DNA from: Rhodobacter sp. NTK016B
Lineage (GTDB): Bacteria; Pseudomonadota; Alphaproteobacteria; Rhodobacterales; Rhodobacteraceae
DNA length: 64,000 bases
NCBI RefSeq assembly: GCF_017303295.1
Contig: NZ_JAFKOK010000010.1
Coordinates: forward strand, 62,001-126,000
Reading direction: 5' to 3'
The number at the start of each line of letters is the position of its first letter. The first letter of the stretch is position 1. The translations under genes and the position numbers were made by a program. Shown piece after piece: positions 42,298-51,287 of the stretch. The notes under the pieces are model-generated. The model was not told the DNA's origin. It ran no database searches and saw only the letters and a program-made list of their open reading frames with translations.

Positions 42298-43650
42298 ATG
42301 AAGACACCCCTCGCCGCACTGGCCCTCGCCACGACCCTGATCGGGGACGCCCATGCGCATGACGTCGAGATCGGCGCGCTGACCTTCGGCTTCATCAAGC
42401 TGACCGACATGGCACCGCTCGCGATAGCCGCCGAGCTGGGCTATTTCCGGGACGAGGGCCTTTCCGTCACGCTGGAAGCGCAGGCCAATTGGCGCGTGCT
42501 GATCGACGGTGTAATCTCGGGCACGCTGCAGGGCGCGCATATGCTGGCCGGGCAGCCACTGGCCGCGACCATCGGCTACGGGACCGAGGCGCATCTCGTC
42601 ACGCCCTTCTCGATGGATCTCAACGGCAACGGGATCACCGTGTCGAACGCGGTCTGGCAGCAGATGCGTCCGCATATCCCCTCGATGCCCGACGGACGCC
42701 CGGTGCATCCGATCAGCGCCTCGGCTCTGGCGCCGGTCGTGCAGGACTTTCGCGACAGCGGCATCCGGTTCGACATGGGCATGGTGTTCCCCGTCTCGAC
42801 GCATAATTACGAACTGCGCTACTGGCTGGCCGCCGGGGGTCTGCATCCGGGTTTCTACAGCCCCGACGATCCCGGCGGGCATATCGGTGCCGATGTTTTC
42901 CTGACGGTGACCCCGCCGCCGCAGATGCCCGCCACGCTCGAAGCCGGGTCGATCCACGGCTATTGCGTGGGCGAGCCGTGGAACCAGCAGGCCGTGCAGC
43001 GTGGTATCGGTGTGTCGGTCATCACCGATTACGAAATCTGGCCCAACAACCCCGAAAAGGTGTTCGGCCTACGCGCCGATTTCGTCGAGGAATTTCCCAA
43101 CACCACCCGCGCCATCGTGCGCGCCCTGATCCGCGCGGCGATGTGGCTCGATGCGAATGACAATGCGAACCGCTCGCGCGCGGTCGAGATCCTGAGCCAG
43201 CCGCGCTATGTGGGCGCCGATCCGGGGGTGATCGCGGCCTCGATGACCGGCACGTTCGAATACGAACCGGGCGATGTGCGCGCGGTGCCGGATTTCAACG
43301 TGTTCTTTCGCCATTACGCAACCTACCCGTTCTATTCCGACGCGATCTGGTACCTGACGCAGATGCGCCGCTGGGGGCAGATCCCCGGGGCACAGAACGA
43401 TCAGTGGTATCTGGATGTCGCGGCCTCGGTCTATCGGCCCGATATCTACATGGACGCCGCGCAAAGCCTGATCGATGACGGCATCGCCTCGGCCGGGGAT
43501 TTCCCCTTCGGCAGCGACGGGTTCCGCCCGCCCGTGATGCTGATGGACGGCATCCCCTATGACGGGCGCGTCCCCAATGGCTATATCGACAGCCTTCCAA
43601 TTGGACTGACCGGCACGCAGACGATTATCGACGGCACCGTCGTGGAGTGA
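42298..43650 (+). CDS. NrtA/CmpA-family ABC transporter binding protein
   Basis: 450 residues. Signal peptide about 1-20 (ATTLIGDAHA). Mature protein starts HDVEIGALTFGFIKLTDMAPL, the NrtA/NasS pattern. ISGTLQGAHMLAGQPLAATIGYG and GSIHGYCVGEPWNQQAV match the nitrate/bicarbonate/taurine binding group. NasS, the cytoplasmic nitrate sensor, is similar but lacks a signal peptide. No NrtB/C partner genes lie nearby, so it is an orphan here. AAGGA lies 9 bases before the ATG. The upstream attenuator suggests control of transcription elongation. Confidence 0.85.
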   Translation: MKTPLAALALATTLIGDAHAHDVEIGALTFGFIKLTDMAPLAIAAELGYFRDEGLSVTLEAQANWRVLIDGVISGTLQGAHMLAGQPLAATIGYGTEAHLVTPFSMDLNGNGITVSNAVWQQMRPHIPSMPDGRPVHPISASALAPVVQDFRDSGIRFDMGMVFPVSTHNYELRYWLAAGGLHPGFYSPDDPGGHIGADVFLTVTPPPQMPATLEAGSIHGYCVGEPWNQQAVQRGIGVSVITDYEIWPNNPEKVFGLRADFVEEFPNTTRAIVRALIRAAMWLDANDNANRSRAVEILSQPRYVGADPGVIAASMTGTFEYEPGDVRAVPDFNVFFRHYATYPFYSDAIWYLTQMRRWGQIPGAQNDQWYLDVAASVYRPDIYMDAAQSLIDDGIASAGDFPFGSDGFRPPVMLMDGIPYDGRVPNGYIDSLPIGLTGTQTIIDGTVVE

Positions 43651-43749
43651 AGGCGCGCCGCCGTAACGCCCGGTGCCGCATGCTTTTCGTGGTGCACCTG
43701 TGCCGCGTGTCTCCCTTGTCCGCGACCCGGCGCGTGATACCTTCCGCCG

Positions 43750-45867
43750 ATGGCGAGCGGACAGGCAGCACCGAATGAACGAGGTTTGGCAGGGGTCTTC
43801 GCGCTCTTGCTCGCGCGCCCGGTGATACCGGGACTGGTGCTGGTCCTCGTGACCCTTCTGGCCCTTTGGCAGACCACGCAGATCCGGGTTGCGGTCGACC
43901 TGTCCGGGCTGATCGGCAACCAGACGCAGGGCGCGCAGGCGATGACCCGGTATTCCGAGCGGTTCGCGCCGTTCCGGGCCGAAGAAGTGCTGTTGGTTCG
44001 CGCGCCGAGTTTCGCCAGCGAAGAGGCGCTGGACGCGCTGGAGGATCTCGTCCTCGAGCTGCAATTCGTCGATGGTGTGGCGCAGGTGATCTCGCTTCCC
44101 GGCCTGCCCGCGCCGGGGCGCACGGGCGCATGGCTGACCGGACCGGAACTGGCCGATCTGCCGCCCGGCGAACGACTGAGACAAATGCGCACCGAAAGCC
44201 CGCTTGCCGCGCAGATGATCGCCGAAAGCCTCGACGCGACGCTGATCTCGGTCGCGGCAGAACGCGGCGCGCTGGGCGACGCCTTTGCCGAGCGCGTCAT
44301 GGCCGCCGCCGACAGCGTGCCCGGGCTCGATGTCACGCCCGTGGGCCTGCTGGAAGTGCAGCGCGCCATCGCGGTCGAGCTGATCCACGATCTGGGCGTG
44401 CTGGTGCCGGCGGCGGTGCTGATCTGCCTGCTGATTTCGGGCGTGCTGTTTCGCTCGCTGCGCGCGGTGGCGGTGATCTCGCTGCCACCGATCGCCGGGC
44501 TTGTGTGGTTTCTGGGCTTTCTGGGCGCGACCGGAACGCCCATCGACCCGCTGATGGGCGCGCTGCCTGTCGTGCTGATCGTGCTGGCCTTCTCGGATTC
44601 GATCCATGTCTATCACGCCGCAATCGGCGCCCTGACCACGGATACGCCGCGCGCCACCGCCTTGGCGCGGGCGCTGGCGCAGACGGCCCCCGCGGCGGCG
44701 TTTACCTCGCTCACCACGCTGATCGCCTTCGCCTCGCTCGCGTTGCCGGATTCGCCGTCGCTCAACGCGATGGCCTGGACCGGGGGCGTGGGCATGGTGC
44801 TTTGCCTTGCCGCCGTGCTGGCGATGACGCCGGTGCTGATGTGGGCCCTGGGCGTGCCGCGCAGGGGCACGCAGGCGCCGGGGCTGTTCGCGCGCGTCGT
44901 CCCGCCCGCTTTGGCGTTGGCGCGGCACGGGCGGGTCGTGGTGGTGCTGGCGGTGCTGGTGCTGGGCGGAGTCTGGGCGCTGCAAAGCCGCTCCGAGGTC
45001 GGGTTTCGCTACGCCGATTATCTGCCGCAGGGTGCCCCGGTGACCGAAGCGCTGGCGATGATGGATGACAGCGGGCTTGGCTCGGACCGGATGCTTGTGG
45101 TGATCGAGGCCGATCCGGACGCGCCGCTCGACCGCGTCCGCCGGGCGGCAGCGGCGATCTACGGACCGGGCGCATCGGGTTTCACCGAGGGCGAAACCGG
45201 CGCGCGGATGCTGGACCGGATGGCCGCGCGAGATGGCAGTGCCCATGCCTTGCCGGTGCAGATGCCTATCGCCGCAAGCGACATCCGCGCCGACGAGGCG
45301 CTGTCGGCTCTGGAAGCGCGCCTCGCCGAGGCCGGTCTGGCCGGGGCAAGCCACGTGGTCGGCCCCGGCTATGCGCTTCTGGTCGAAGGGCCGCGCATCG
45401 TTGAAAGCCTGCGCTTCGGGCTTTACGCGACGATCCTGTCGATCACGTTGCTGGTGGCGCTGGTCTATCGTTCGATCCGGCTCGCGCTGGTCGGGCTGGT
45501 GGTGAACCTGATCCCGATCATGGGGGTCGAGGCGTGGCTGGTCCTTCTGGGGCGCGAGGTGACGATCATGAACATGATCGCGCTGACCGTGGCCTTCGGC
45601 ATCGCCATCGACGACACGCTGCATTTTCTCAACCGCTTCCGTCTGGCGCGCGGCGAAACCGCCGACCGCGTGACGCAGGCCGTGCGCGAAGCGGGGCCAC
45701 CGATGGCCGCGACGACCCTGATCCTGCTGGCCGGGCTGGTGGTGACACTGGCCTCCAGCCTGCCGGGGCTGTCGATCTTCGGCGGGCTGATCGCGCTGGC
45801 GGTGGGGCTGGCGCTGGTGGCCGACCTGTTCCTTCTGCCCGGCCTGATCCGATGGAGTATGAAATGA
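43750..45867 (+). CDS. RND/MMPL-family membrane exporter
   Basis: 705 residues, two 6-helix halves each with a large periplasmic loop. The first TM is about 23-40; the first periplasmic domain lies about 45-200; helices follow with LVPAAVLICLLISGVLFRSL and LPVVLIVLAFSDSIHVYHAA. The second half has LSITLLVALVYRSIRLALVGLVVNLIPI and ALTVAFGIAIDDTLHFLNRF, the D-D motif of hopanoid/lipid-type RND proteins (HpnN-like). No adaptor or outer-membrane partner lies nearby. It overlaps the next gene by 4 bases, so the two are coupled. Confidence 0.88.
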   Translation: MASGQAAPNERGLAGVFALLLARPVIPGLVLVLVTLLALWQTTQIRVAVDLSGLIGNQTQGAQAMTRYSERFAPFRAEEVLLVRAPSFASEEALDALEDLVLELQFVDGVAQVISLPGLPAPGRTGAWLTGPELADLPPGERLRQMRTESPLAAQMIAESLDATLISVAAERGALGDAFAERVMAAADSVPGLDVTPVGLLEVQRAIAVELIHDLGVLVPAAVLICLLISGVLFRSLRAVAVISLPPIAGLVWFLGFLGATGTPIDPLMGALPVVLIVLAFSDSIHVYHAAIGALTTDTPRATALARALAQTAPAAAFTSLTTLIAFASLALPDSPSLNAMAWTGGVGMVLCLAAVLAMTPVLMWALGVPRRGTQAPGLFARVVPPALALARHGRVVVVLAVLVLGGVWALQSRSEVGFRYADYLPQGAPVTEALAMMDDSGLGSDRMLVVIEADPDAPLDRVRRAAAAIYGPGASGFTEGETGARMLDRMAARDGSAHALPVQMPIAASDIRADEALSALEARLAEAGLAGASHVVGPGYALLVEGPRIVESLRFGLYATILSITLLVALVYRSIRLALVGLVVNLIPIMGVEAWLVLLGREVTIMNMIALTVAFGIAIDDTLHFLNRFRLARGETADRVTQAVREAGPPMAATTLILLAGLVVTLASSLPGLSIFGGLIALAVGLALVADLFLLPGLIRWSMK

Positions 45868-46328
45868 CCCGATTGTCAGCCGCGATCCTGGCCACGCTGT
45901 GTCTTGCCGTCCCGGCCTCGGCGCAGGTGCTGCCCGGTTTCGCCGGGAATTGGGAGGGCGACGGCACCCTCACCCGGGCGGGCGAACCCGCCCAGACCTT
46001 TCGCTGCCGGTTGCGGATCGTCCCGCTCGAGCTGCGCGAGGCGCAGTTCGTCGGGCGCTGCGTGACCGCGCAGGGATCGCAGAGCGTCAACTATACGCTG
46101 ACCGAAAGCCCGGACGGCGCGCTGGTCGCGACCGACCGCAGGCCCCTGCCCGACACGCGCCCGGCTGAACTGACGGGAACCGCCAGCATCGGGCAATTGC
46201 GCTTCAGCGACGAAAGCGGCGCCGGGGTGACGCTGATCCGCGCGGGCGAGACGCTGCGTTTCGAAATCGCGGGAGAAGACGAGGCCGGGCGGGTGCGCGG
46301 CGCGGCGGTGTTGCAGTTGCGCGACTAG
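45864..46328 (+). CDS. Small exported protein coupled to the RND exporter
   Basis: 154 residues. Signal peptide MTRLSAAILATLCLAVPASA (1-20). Mature part is beta-rich: GFAGNWEGDGTLTRAGEPAQ, FRCRLRIVPLELREAQFVGRC (two Cys, possibly a disulfide), then LTESPDGALVATDRRPLPD and VTLIRAGETLRFEIAGED. The lipocalin/heat-shock-HslJ-like pattern is only suggestive. Start ATG overlaps the exporter stop as ATGA, indicating a functional link, perhaps as a periplasmic partner or lipid carrier. Not otherwise recognised. Confidence 0.72.
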   Translation: MTRLSAAILATLCLAVPASAQVLPGFAGNWEGDGTLTRAGEPAQTFRCRLRIVPLELREAQFVGRCVTAQGSQSVNYTLTESPDGALVATDRRPLPDTRPAELTGTASIGQLRFSDESGAGVTLIRAGETLRFEIAGEDEAGRVRGAAVLQLRD

Positions 46329-46421
46329 GCCCCACGGGGGCGGCGCTGACTGCTTTCCATTCCCGCGCGTGGCCCTTAGAACCGAAAGACCAGCGGGATG
46401 ACCCCGCCCAGGCGAGGCGGA

Positions 46422-47579
46422 ATGAACATAATCACCACGACCGATGCCCTGGCCGCGATCTGCGCCGAGGCCGCCCACGAGCCCTTCGTTACGCTCGACA
46501 CCGAATTCCTTCGAGAACGCACCTATTACGCCAAGCTCTGTCTTGTGCAGATGGCCCTGCCCGGCAAGGGGCCTGAGCGCGCCTATCTGATCGATCCGCT
46601 GGCCGAGGGTCTGTCGCTGGACCCGCTTCTGGACCTGATGCGCAACAAGGATGTGGTGAAGGTCTTCCACGCCGCGCGGCAGGATCTGGAAATCTTCTTC
46701 ATTGATGGCGGGGTGATTCCCGAGCCGCTGTTCGACACCCAGATCGCGGCGATGGTCTGCGGTTTCGGCGAACAGGTGGGCTACGAGACGCTGGTCAAGA
46801 AGATCGCCCGCGCGCCGCTCGACAAGACCTCGCGCTTTACCGACTGGTCGCAGCGCCCGCTGACGGATGCGCAGCAACGCTACGCGCTCGATGACGTGAC
46901 CCATCTGCGCCAGATCTACGAACATCTCAAAGCCGCTATCGAGCAAAACGGTCGCGCCGCCTGGGTGGCCGAGGAACTGGCGGTGCTGACCTCGCCCGAA
47001 ACCTATATCTCGCGCCCCGAAGACGCGTGGAAGCGCGTGCGTACCCGCGGTCAGTCGGGCAAGTTCATGGCCATGGTGCGCGAACTCGCCCGCTTCCGCG
47101 AAGATTACGCGCAGACCCGCAATGTGCCGCGCTCGCGCGTGTTCAAGGACGACGCGCTGCTGGAACTCGCCTCGACCAAGCCCGAAACGATCGAGGCTCT
47201 GGGCCGCTCGCGGCTGCTGTTGCGCGAAGCCCGGCGCGGCGAGATCGCCGAGGGCATTCTGGAAGCCGTGCAGCAAGCGCAGCGGCTGGGTCCGAAGGAC
47301 TGGCCCAGCACCGCCGATGAAGGTCCGCCGCTGCAGGTGAACCCGGCACTGGCCGATCTGCTGCGCGTTCTGCTGAAGGCCAAGGCCGACAGTGCGGGCG
47401 TCGCCCAACGGCTGATCGCGCCGACCTCGGATCTGGACGCCATCGCAGCCGGCAAGCGCGACGTCGATTGCCTGAAGGGCTGGCGGGCCGAGCTGTTCGG
47501 CGCCGATGCGCTGCGGCTTTGCGCGGGCGATCTGGCGCTCTCGGCCAAGGGGCAGCAGGTGCAGGTAATCGAAATCTGA
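46422..47579 (+). CDS. rnd: Ribonuclease D
   Basis: 385 residues. 3'-to-5' exoribonuclease in tRNA maturation. DEDD residues: D and E in FVTLDTEFLRERTYY, D in VFHAARQDLEIFF, and Y/D in QRYALDDVTHLRQIY. C-terminal HRDC-type region: REDYAQTRNVPRSRVFKDDALLELA. The ATG at 46422 has GAGGCGG just upstream. The frame extends to 46398, but the shorter start begins MNIITTTDAL as in relatives. A terminator follows. Confidence 0.95.
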   Translation: MNIITTTDALAAICAEAAHEPFVTLDTEFLRERTYYAKLCLVQMALPGKGPERAYLIDPLAEGLSLDPLLDLMRNKDVVKVFHAARQDLEIFFIDGGVIPEPLFDTQIAAMVCGFGEQVGYETLVKKIARAPLDKTSRFTDWSQRPLTDAQQRYALDDVTHLRQIYEHLKAAIEQNGRAAWVAEELAVLTSPETYISRPEDAWKRVRTRGQSGKFMAMVRELARFREDYAQTRNVPRSRVFKDDALLELASTKPETIEALGRSRLLLREARRGEIAEGILEAVQQAQRLGPKDWPSTADEGPPLQVNPALADLLRVLLKAKADSAGVAQRLIAPTSDLDAIAAGKRDVDCLKGWRAELFGADALRLCAGDLALSAKGQQVQVIEI

Positions 47580-47620
47580 TCGCGCCCCCGGCGGCCACGC
47601 CCCAAAGGCAAGCAAAGAAA

Positions 47621-47656
47621 ACCCCGGATCGCAGCTTGGCGTTCCGGGGTTTTTTG
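47621..47656 (+). terminator. Rho-independent terminator of rnd
   Basis: Stem ACCCCGGA (47621-47628) with TCCGGGGT (47643-47650), then a T tract. Flanking AAA extends the stem by AAA/TTT. Confidence 0.9.
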
Positions 47657-47687
47657 TTTCTTGCAGCAGTGCCGTGTCGAGGGTTGT

Positions 47688-50600
47688 TCAGCCGCCGATC
47701 TCAAGCACCTCGTTGCGGCCACTGCGGACATAGCGCAGCTCGCTCTCACCAATAGCCGCGACCTGCCCGCCATCCAGCCGGTCGCCCACGCCGACGCGCA
47801 CGACGCGGCCATTCGACATCCGCACCAGCGCGCGGCGATTGTTGGGGCTGCCGAACACGGCGATCAGATTGACGCGGTTCAACCGGATCCCGTCTTCCTC
47901 GGTGGCCTGCCGCGCGACCGAGGCCGAGCTGGGGATCACCGGGTCGTTGCCGCCTGCGACGTTGGTCGGCGCGGCGGCAGCGGGCGCAGACGCGGCAGCC
48001 GCTGCGGCAGCGGCCAGAACTTCGCGGCCCCGGACCTCGACATCGTCGGGACGCGCGCCGGGCATCGGCGATGCCGCGACAGCCTCGGCGGTGGCGCCGG
48101 ACAAGTCGATTTCCGGTTCGGTCGCTGATTCAGGCGCCGCCTCGGGCACCAGATCGCTGGGACGGCGCTGCGGGCGCAGCGCATCCAGCGCCAGCCCGCC
48201 CGGTGAGGGCGCTTCCAGCGCCGCCAGTTCGGTCGTCGCGGCACCGTCGCCGGTCCGCGTCGCCGCGCTGTCTTCACCCGCGACGGCGGGATCCGCCGGA
48301 GCAAGCGCGGCGGTATCGGTCTGCGCATCGGTCGCGGGCGCAAGCTGCGTCTGATCGCCCGGCGCTTCCTGCGCGCGCTCGGCCTCGAGCCGTTCACCGA
48401 TCTCGCGCACCGCTTCGGGGCGCGGCTGCGGACGGGCATCGGCCAGTTCCGGATCGGCGCGCGGCGTGTCGTCATAGACGACCTCGGGCTCGGCCGGCGT
48501 TTCGGTCACGGCACCCGTCGCGTCCGGCGCCGCCTCGCCCACCGCAGCGGCGATGGCGCTTTCGATGGCGGCGGCGACCGGCTCGTCGCTCGGCGCGGGC
48601 GCGACCTCAGCGGTGGTTTCGGGCGCCGGTTCCTCGGCCGCGTCAGGCGCAGCTTCGGCGGCGGGTTCGGGCGCAGCTTCGGGCGCGGCGGGCAGGATCG
48701 TGCCTTCGCGCGGCGCGGGGACGGTATCGGGACGTCCGGCATAAACCGTGACCCCCGAGGGCGTCAGCGCACCTTCCGGCGTCGCCACGACCAGCCCGCG
48801 ATCATCGAAGACGAACTCGGTGCCGAAGGGCGGCGGCGGGGGCGGCGGGGTGAACGCGACCTCTTCGACCGGCGGCACCGCCATGCCCGACGGCAGCGAA
48901 AGGCTTTGCACAGTTGCGGTTTCGCTGTCGAGCTGCGGCGAGTCGCTGGCAATGGCGACCGGCGCCTGCGCGCTGTCCTCGCTCCCCTGAGTGCTCGCAT
49001 CCTGCGCGGCCTGCGGCTCGGGCGTCGCCGGGGCGTCTGCCCCGGTCGCGGCATCGGCCAGCGTGGTCTCTGCCGGGGTGTTGGCCTCTGGCGCTTCGGT
49101 CAGGGCATCGGCGACAAGGGCGTCAACCTGCTCTTCGGGCAGCACCCCGTCGCCCGCCCCGTCGGGGGCCGTGCCCCCTGCATCGGCGAGCACCTCGGTA
49201 CCCGGCGTCTCGGTCGCGGCTGTGTCGGGCGCATCAAGGGCGGCGGGCACCCCGATCCCCTGCTCTGCCGTGGCCAGCGTTTCGGGCGCTTCGATCCCGG
49301 TTGCGCCGTCAGAGCCGGTGTCCGTGGACAGCGTCTGTTCCTGGCTCGACGCGATCTGCGTGTTGTCCGAGCTGCTGAAATAGATGGCCCAGACCGCGAC
49401 AGCGATCAAAATCAACAGGGCGCCGCCAGCGGCCATCAAGCCGCGTTGGGCGAAATTGCCTGTGTTCTTCTGCGCCCCGCGCGCGCCGAAAATCGTCATC
49501 GCTTCGGCTTCGCGGGCCTTGTCCTGTTCGCTGACGGGCGGGCGCGAGGTCGGAACCGAGGCTTGCAGTGGGGCGTTGCGACGCGGCGCGTCCCCGGACG
49601 TGGTCGCGGTCTTGCCCGGCGCCGGACGCGCGGGCGGCGTGCCCGAAGGCGCCGCCGGAGCGGGCACCGAAGCGGCCGAGGTTGCGGTTCCAGTCGCGAC
49701 GGGCGCCGGCGCATCCGCAGGCTTTTCCGCCCGCTTGGAAGCAAGCTTCGTGCGCGCGTTCTGCGCCGCAGCCCCCGCACCCGCGAACATACCGCGCGCG
49801 CGCTCAAGCAGACGCTGTGCGCCTGCCGGTTCGGACGAGGACGAGGCCGTCGCACCGCGCGTCACGGCCAGACGGCCGCCGGGGCCGGTCTTGGCATCGC
49901 TCGGCGCAGGGTTGCTGGAGGCCACGACGGGCGCCGGACGGCGTCGCGAGGCGAACGAGACGGGCTCAGCTGCCTGACCGGACGTATCGGGCGTTTTCGC
50001 GTCGCTTTTCCCGGTCGCGCCCTTTGCGGCCTCGGCCTTGACCTCGGACGCGGTGGGGATTTCAGGCGCGTCGCCCGCCACAGCGGGACGGACCGGCGGC
50101 ACTGCGCGCTTGGTCGCCAGTTCGGCGGGCAAGGCGGGTTTGGCGGTGTCTGGCGCGTTCTGCTCGCGGCGCAGGCGGCTGCCCATGCGACGCACCAGAC
50201 TGCCGACGCCACGCTTGCCGCCGTCTTCCGCCGGAGCGGCGGAAAGCGGCGGCGTGCGCGGACGGGCCAGACCGGCCTCGGAGGTATCCGACATGGGACG
50301 CGGCGGGATTTCGACCTTGGGGCGCGCAGGAGCAGAAGCGGTGGTGCTCGGTGCAGCTTTCGCCGGTGCCGATGGGGCAGCCGGGCGTGGATTGGCGACG
50401 TCGGGCGCGGCGGACGGCACGACCGGATCGGCCTTGGCCGCAGGTTGCGGCGCGGGCTTGGCGGTCTTTGCCGCAGCGGGCTTTGGCTCGGGTTTCGGTT
50501 CAGGCTTCGGTGCTTCAGCCTTCGGCTCGGAGGCGCTTTGTCCCGATGTCTTGGCCGAGGGCTCGGCAGGCGGCGGCGCCTTGGCAGCAGGCGCGGCGAT

Positions 50601-51137
50601 CTCGCGGATCGGCTCACCATCGGGCTGGACATGGTCGCCCTGCGCCAGATAGCGCGGTGCGGCCATCGTTTCGCCGAAGAACGGCTCGCCCGAGAATTCG
50701 CCCGGCCCGGGCTTGGCAACAAAGGCCACCGGGTTGAACCCATAGCCATCGGCGAAGGACTCGGCCTCGATCAGCGTCTCGCGCGCGGCGATGACGACCA
50801 GCGCATATTCGTCCTCGACCGACCAGTCATAGGCCAGTTCCTCGATCCGGTAGGGCGTCAGCCGCTCGATCTCGGCTTCGATCTGATAGCGCCGTGCCTC
50901 GTCCGTGGGCCCCGGCGCGACCACGCTGGTATAGCGGACTTCGCTTTCGGGCAGCACCAGCTTGGTGCGCAACCCGCCCGGCTCGAGCTGCTCGGCTTGC
51001 GTGACCAAACCTGCACAGGCTTCGGCGATGTTGTCGTTGTCAAAGTCGACCGAACCGACATGCGCCCAACCGCCAGAGGTGCGGTGGAGCAGTTCGACAC
51101 CTTCGTTCGACAGCTTCAGAGCAAAATTTGGTTTCAT
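47688..51137 (-). CDS. PilM/GspL-like, proline-alanine rich, PilP/GspC-like fusion protein
   Basis: 1149 residues, no named family recognised. Residues 1-150 resemble the cytoplasmic actin-like half of PilM/GspL: FALKLSNEGVELLHRTSGGW, LVLPESEVRYTSVVAPGP, and YQIEAEIERLTPYRIEELAYDW. A PA/PEPK-rich spacer covers about 165-560. One membrane helix at about 566-587 (LMAAGGALLILIAVAVWAIYF) divides the protein. A second Pro/Ala/Glu-rich spacer (590-1070) lies outside. The last 75 residues resemble PilP/GspC: RLNRVNLIAVFGSPNNRRALVRM, GVGDRLDGGQVAAIGESELRYV. No other secretion genes are near. The ribosome site is weak. In-frame composition is highly biased but stop-free for 3.4 kb. Confidence 0.78.
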   Translation of the reverse strand: MKPNFALKLSNEGVELLHRTSGGWAHVGSVDFDNDNIAEACAGLVTQAEQLEPGGLRTKLVLPESEVRYTSVVAPGPTDEARRYQIEAEIERLTPYRIEELAYDWSVEDEYALVVIAARETLIEAESFADGYGFNPVAFVAKPGPGEFSGEPFFGETMAAPRYLAQGDHVQPDGEPIREIAAPAAKAPPPAEPSAKTSGQSASEPKAEAPKPEPKPEPKPAAAKTAKPAPQPAAKADPVVPSAAPDVANPRPAAPSAPAKAAPSTTASAPARPKVEIPPRPMSDTSEAGLARPRTPPLSAAPAEDGGKRGVGSLVRRMGSRLRREQNAPDTAKPALPAELATKRAVPPVRPAVAGDAPEIPTASEVKAEAAKGATGKSDAKTPDTSGQAAEPVSFASRRRPAPVVASSNPAPSDAKTGPGGRLAVTRGATASSSSEPAGAQRLLERARGMFAGAGAAAQNARTKLASKRAEKPADAPAPVATGTATSAASVPAPAAPSGTPPARPAPGKTATTSGDAPRRNAPLQASVPTSRPPVSEQDKAREAEAMTIFGARGAQKNTGNFAQRGLMAAGGALLILIAVAVWAIYFSSSDNTQIASSQEQTLSTDTGSDGATGIEAPETLATAEQGIGVPAALDAPDTAATETPGTEVLADAGGTAPDGAGDGVLPEEQVDALVADALTEAPEANTPAETTLADAATGADAPATPEPQAAQDASTQGSEDSAQAPVAIASDSPQLDSETATVQSLSLPSGMAVPPVEEVAFTPPPPPPPFGTEFVFDDRGLVVATPEGALTPSGVTVYAGRPDTVPAPREGTILPAAPEAAPEPAAEAAPDAAEEPAPETTAEVAPAPSDEPVAAAIESAIAAAVGEAAPDATGAVTETPAEPEVVYDDTPRADPELADARPQPRPEAVREIGERLEAERAQEAPGDQTQLAPATDAQTDTAALAPADPAVAGEDSAATRTGDGAATTELAALEAPSPGGLALDALRPQRRPSDLVPEAAPESATEPEIDLSGATAEAVAASPMPGARPDDVEVRGREVLAAAAAAAASAPAAAAPTNVAGGNDPVIPSSASVARQATEEDGIRLNRVNLIAVFGSPNNRRALVRMSNGRVVRVGVGDRLDGGQVAAIGESELRYVRSGRNEVLEIGG

Positions 51138-51220
51138 ACCGCGCGTTTATCACAGCCAACCTGAAAGAGCCGAGTCACCGGCTTGTGTGTTCCAATGCGT
51201 ATAGCAGGAATCCGCCGAAG

Positions 51221-51254
51221 GAAACAAAAAGCCCGGCAGTGATGCTGCCGGGCC
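51221..51254 (-). terminator. Rho-independent terminator of metY
   Basis: Minus strand 9-bp stem (51254-51246 with 51240-51232) followed by TTTTTGTTT. Confidence 0.9.
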
Positions 51255-51287
51255 ACAATTCTTTGATCGTTTTCGCGCGAAAACGCT

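Noticed and set aside
43069-45624. An 851-codon minus-strand frame
   Set aside because: Antisense shadow of the binding-protein and RND genes; the product is a biased RHQ-rich string.
49548-49573. GGAAC-N17-CGTT match on the plus strand
   Set aside because: It lies inside the 1149-residue gene on the opposite strand with no plus-strand gene after it, so it is taken as chance.
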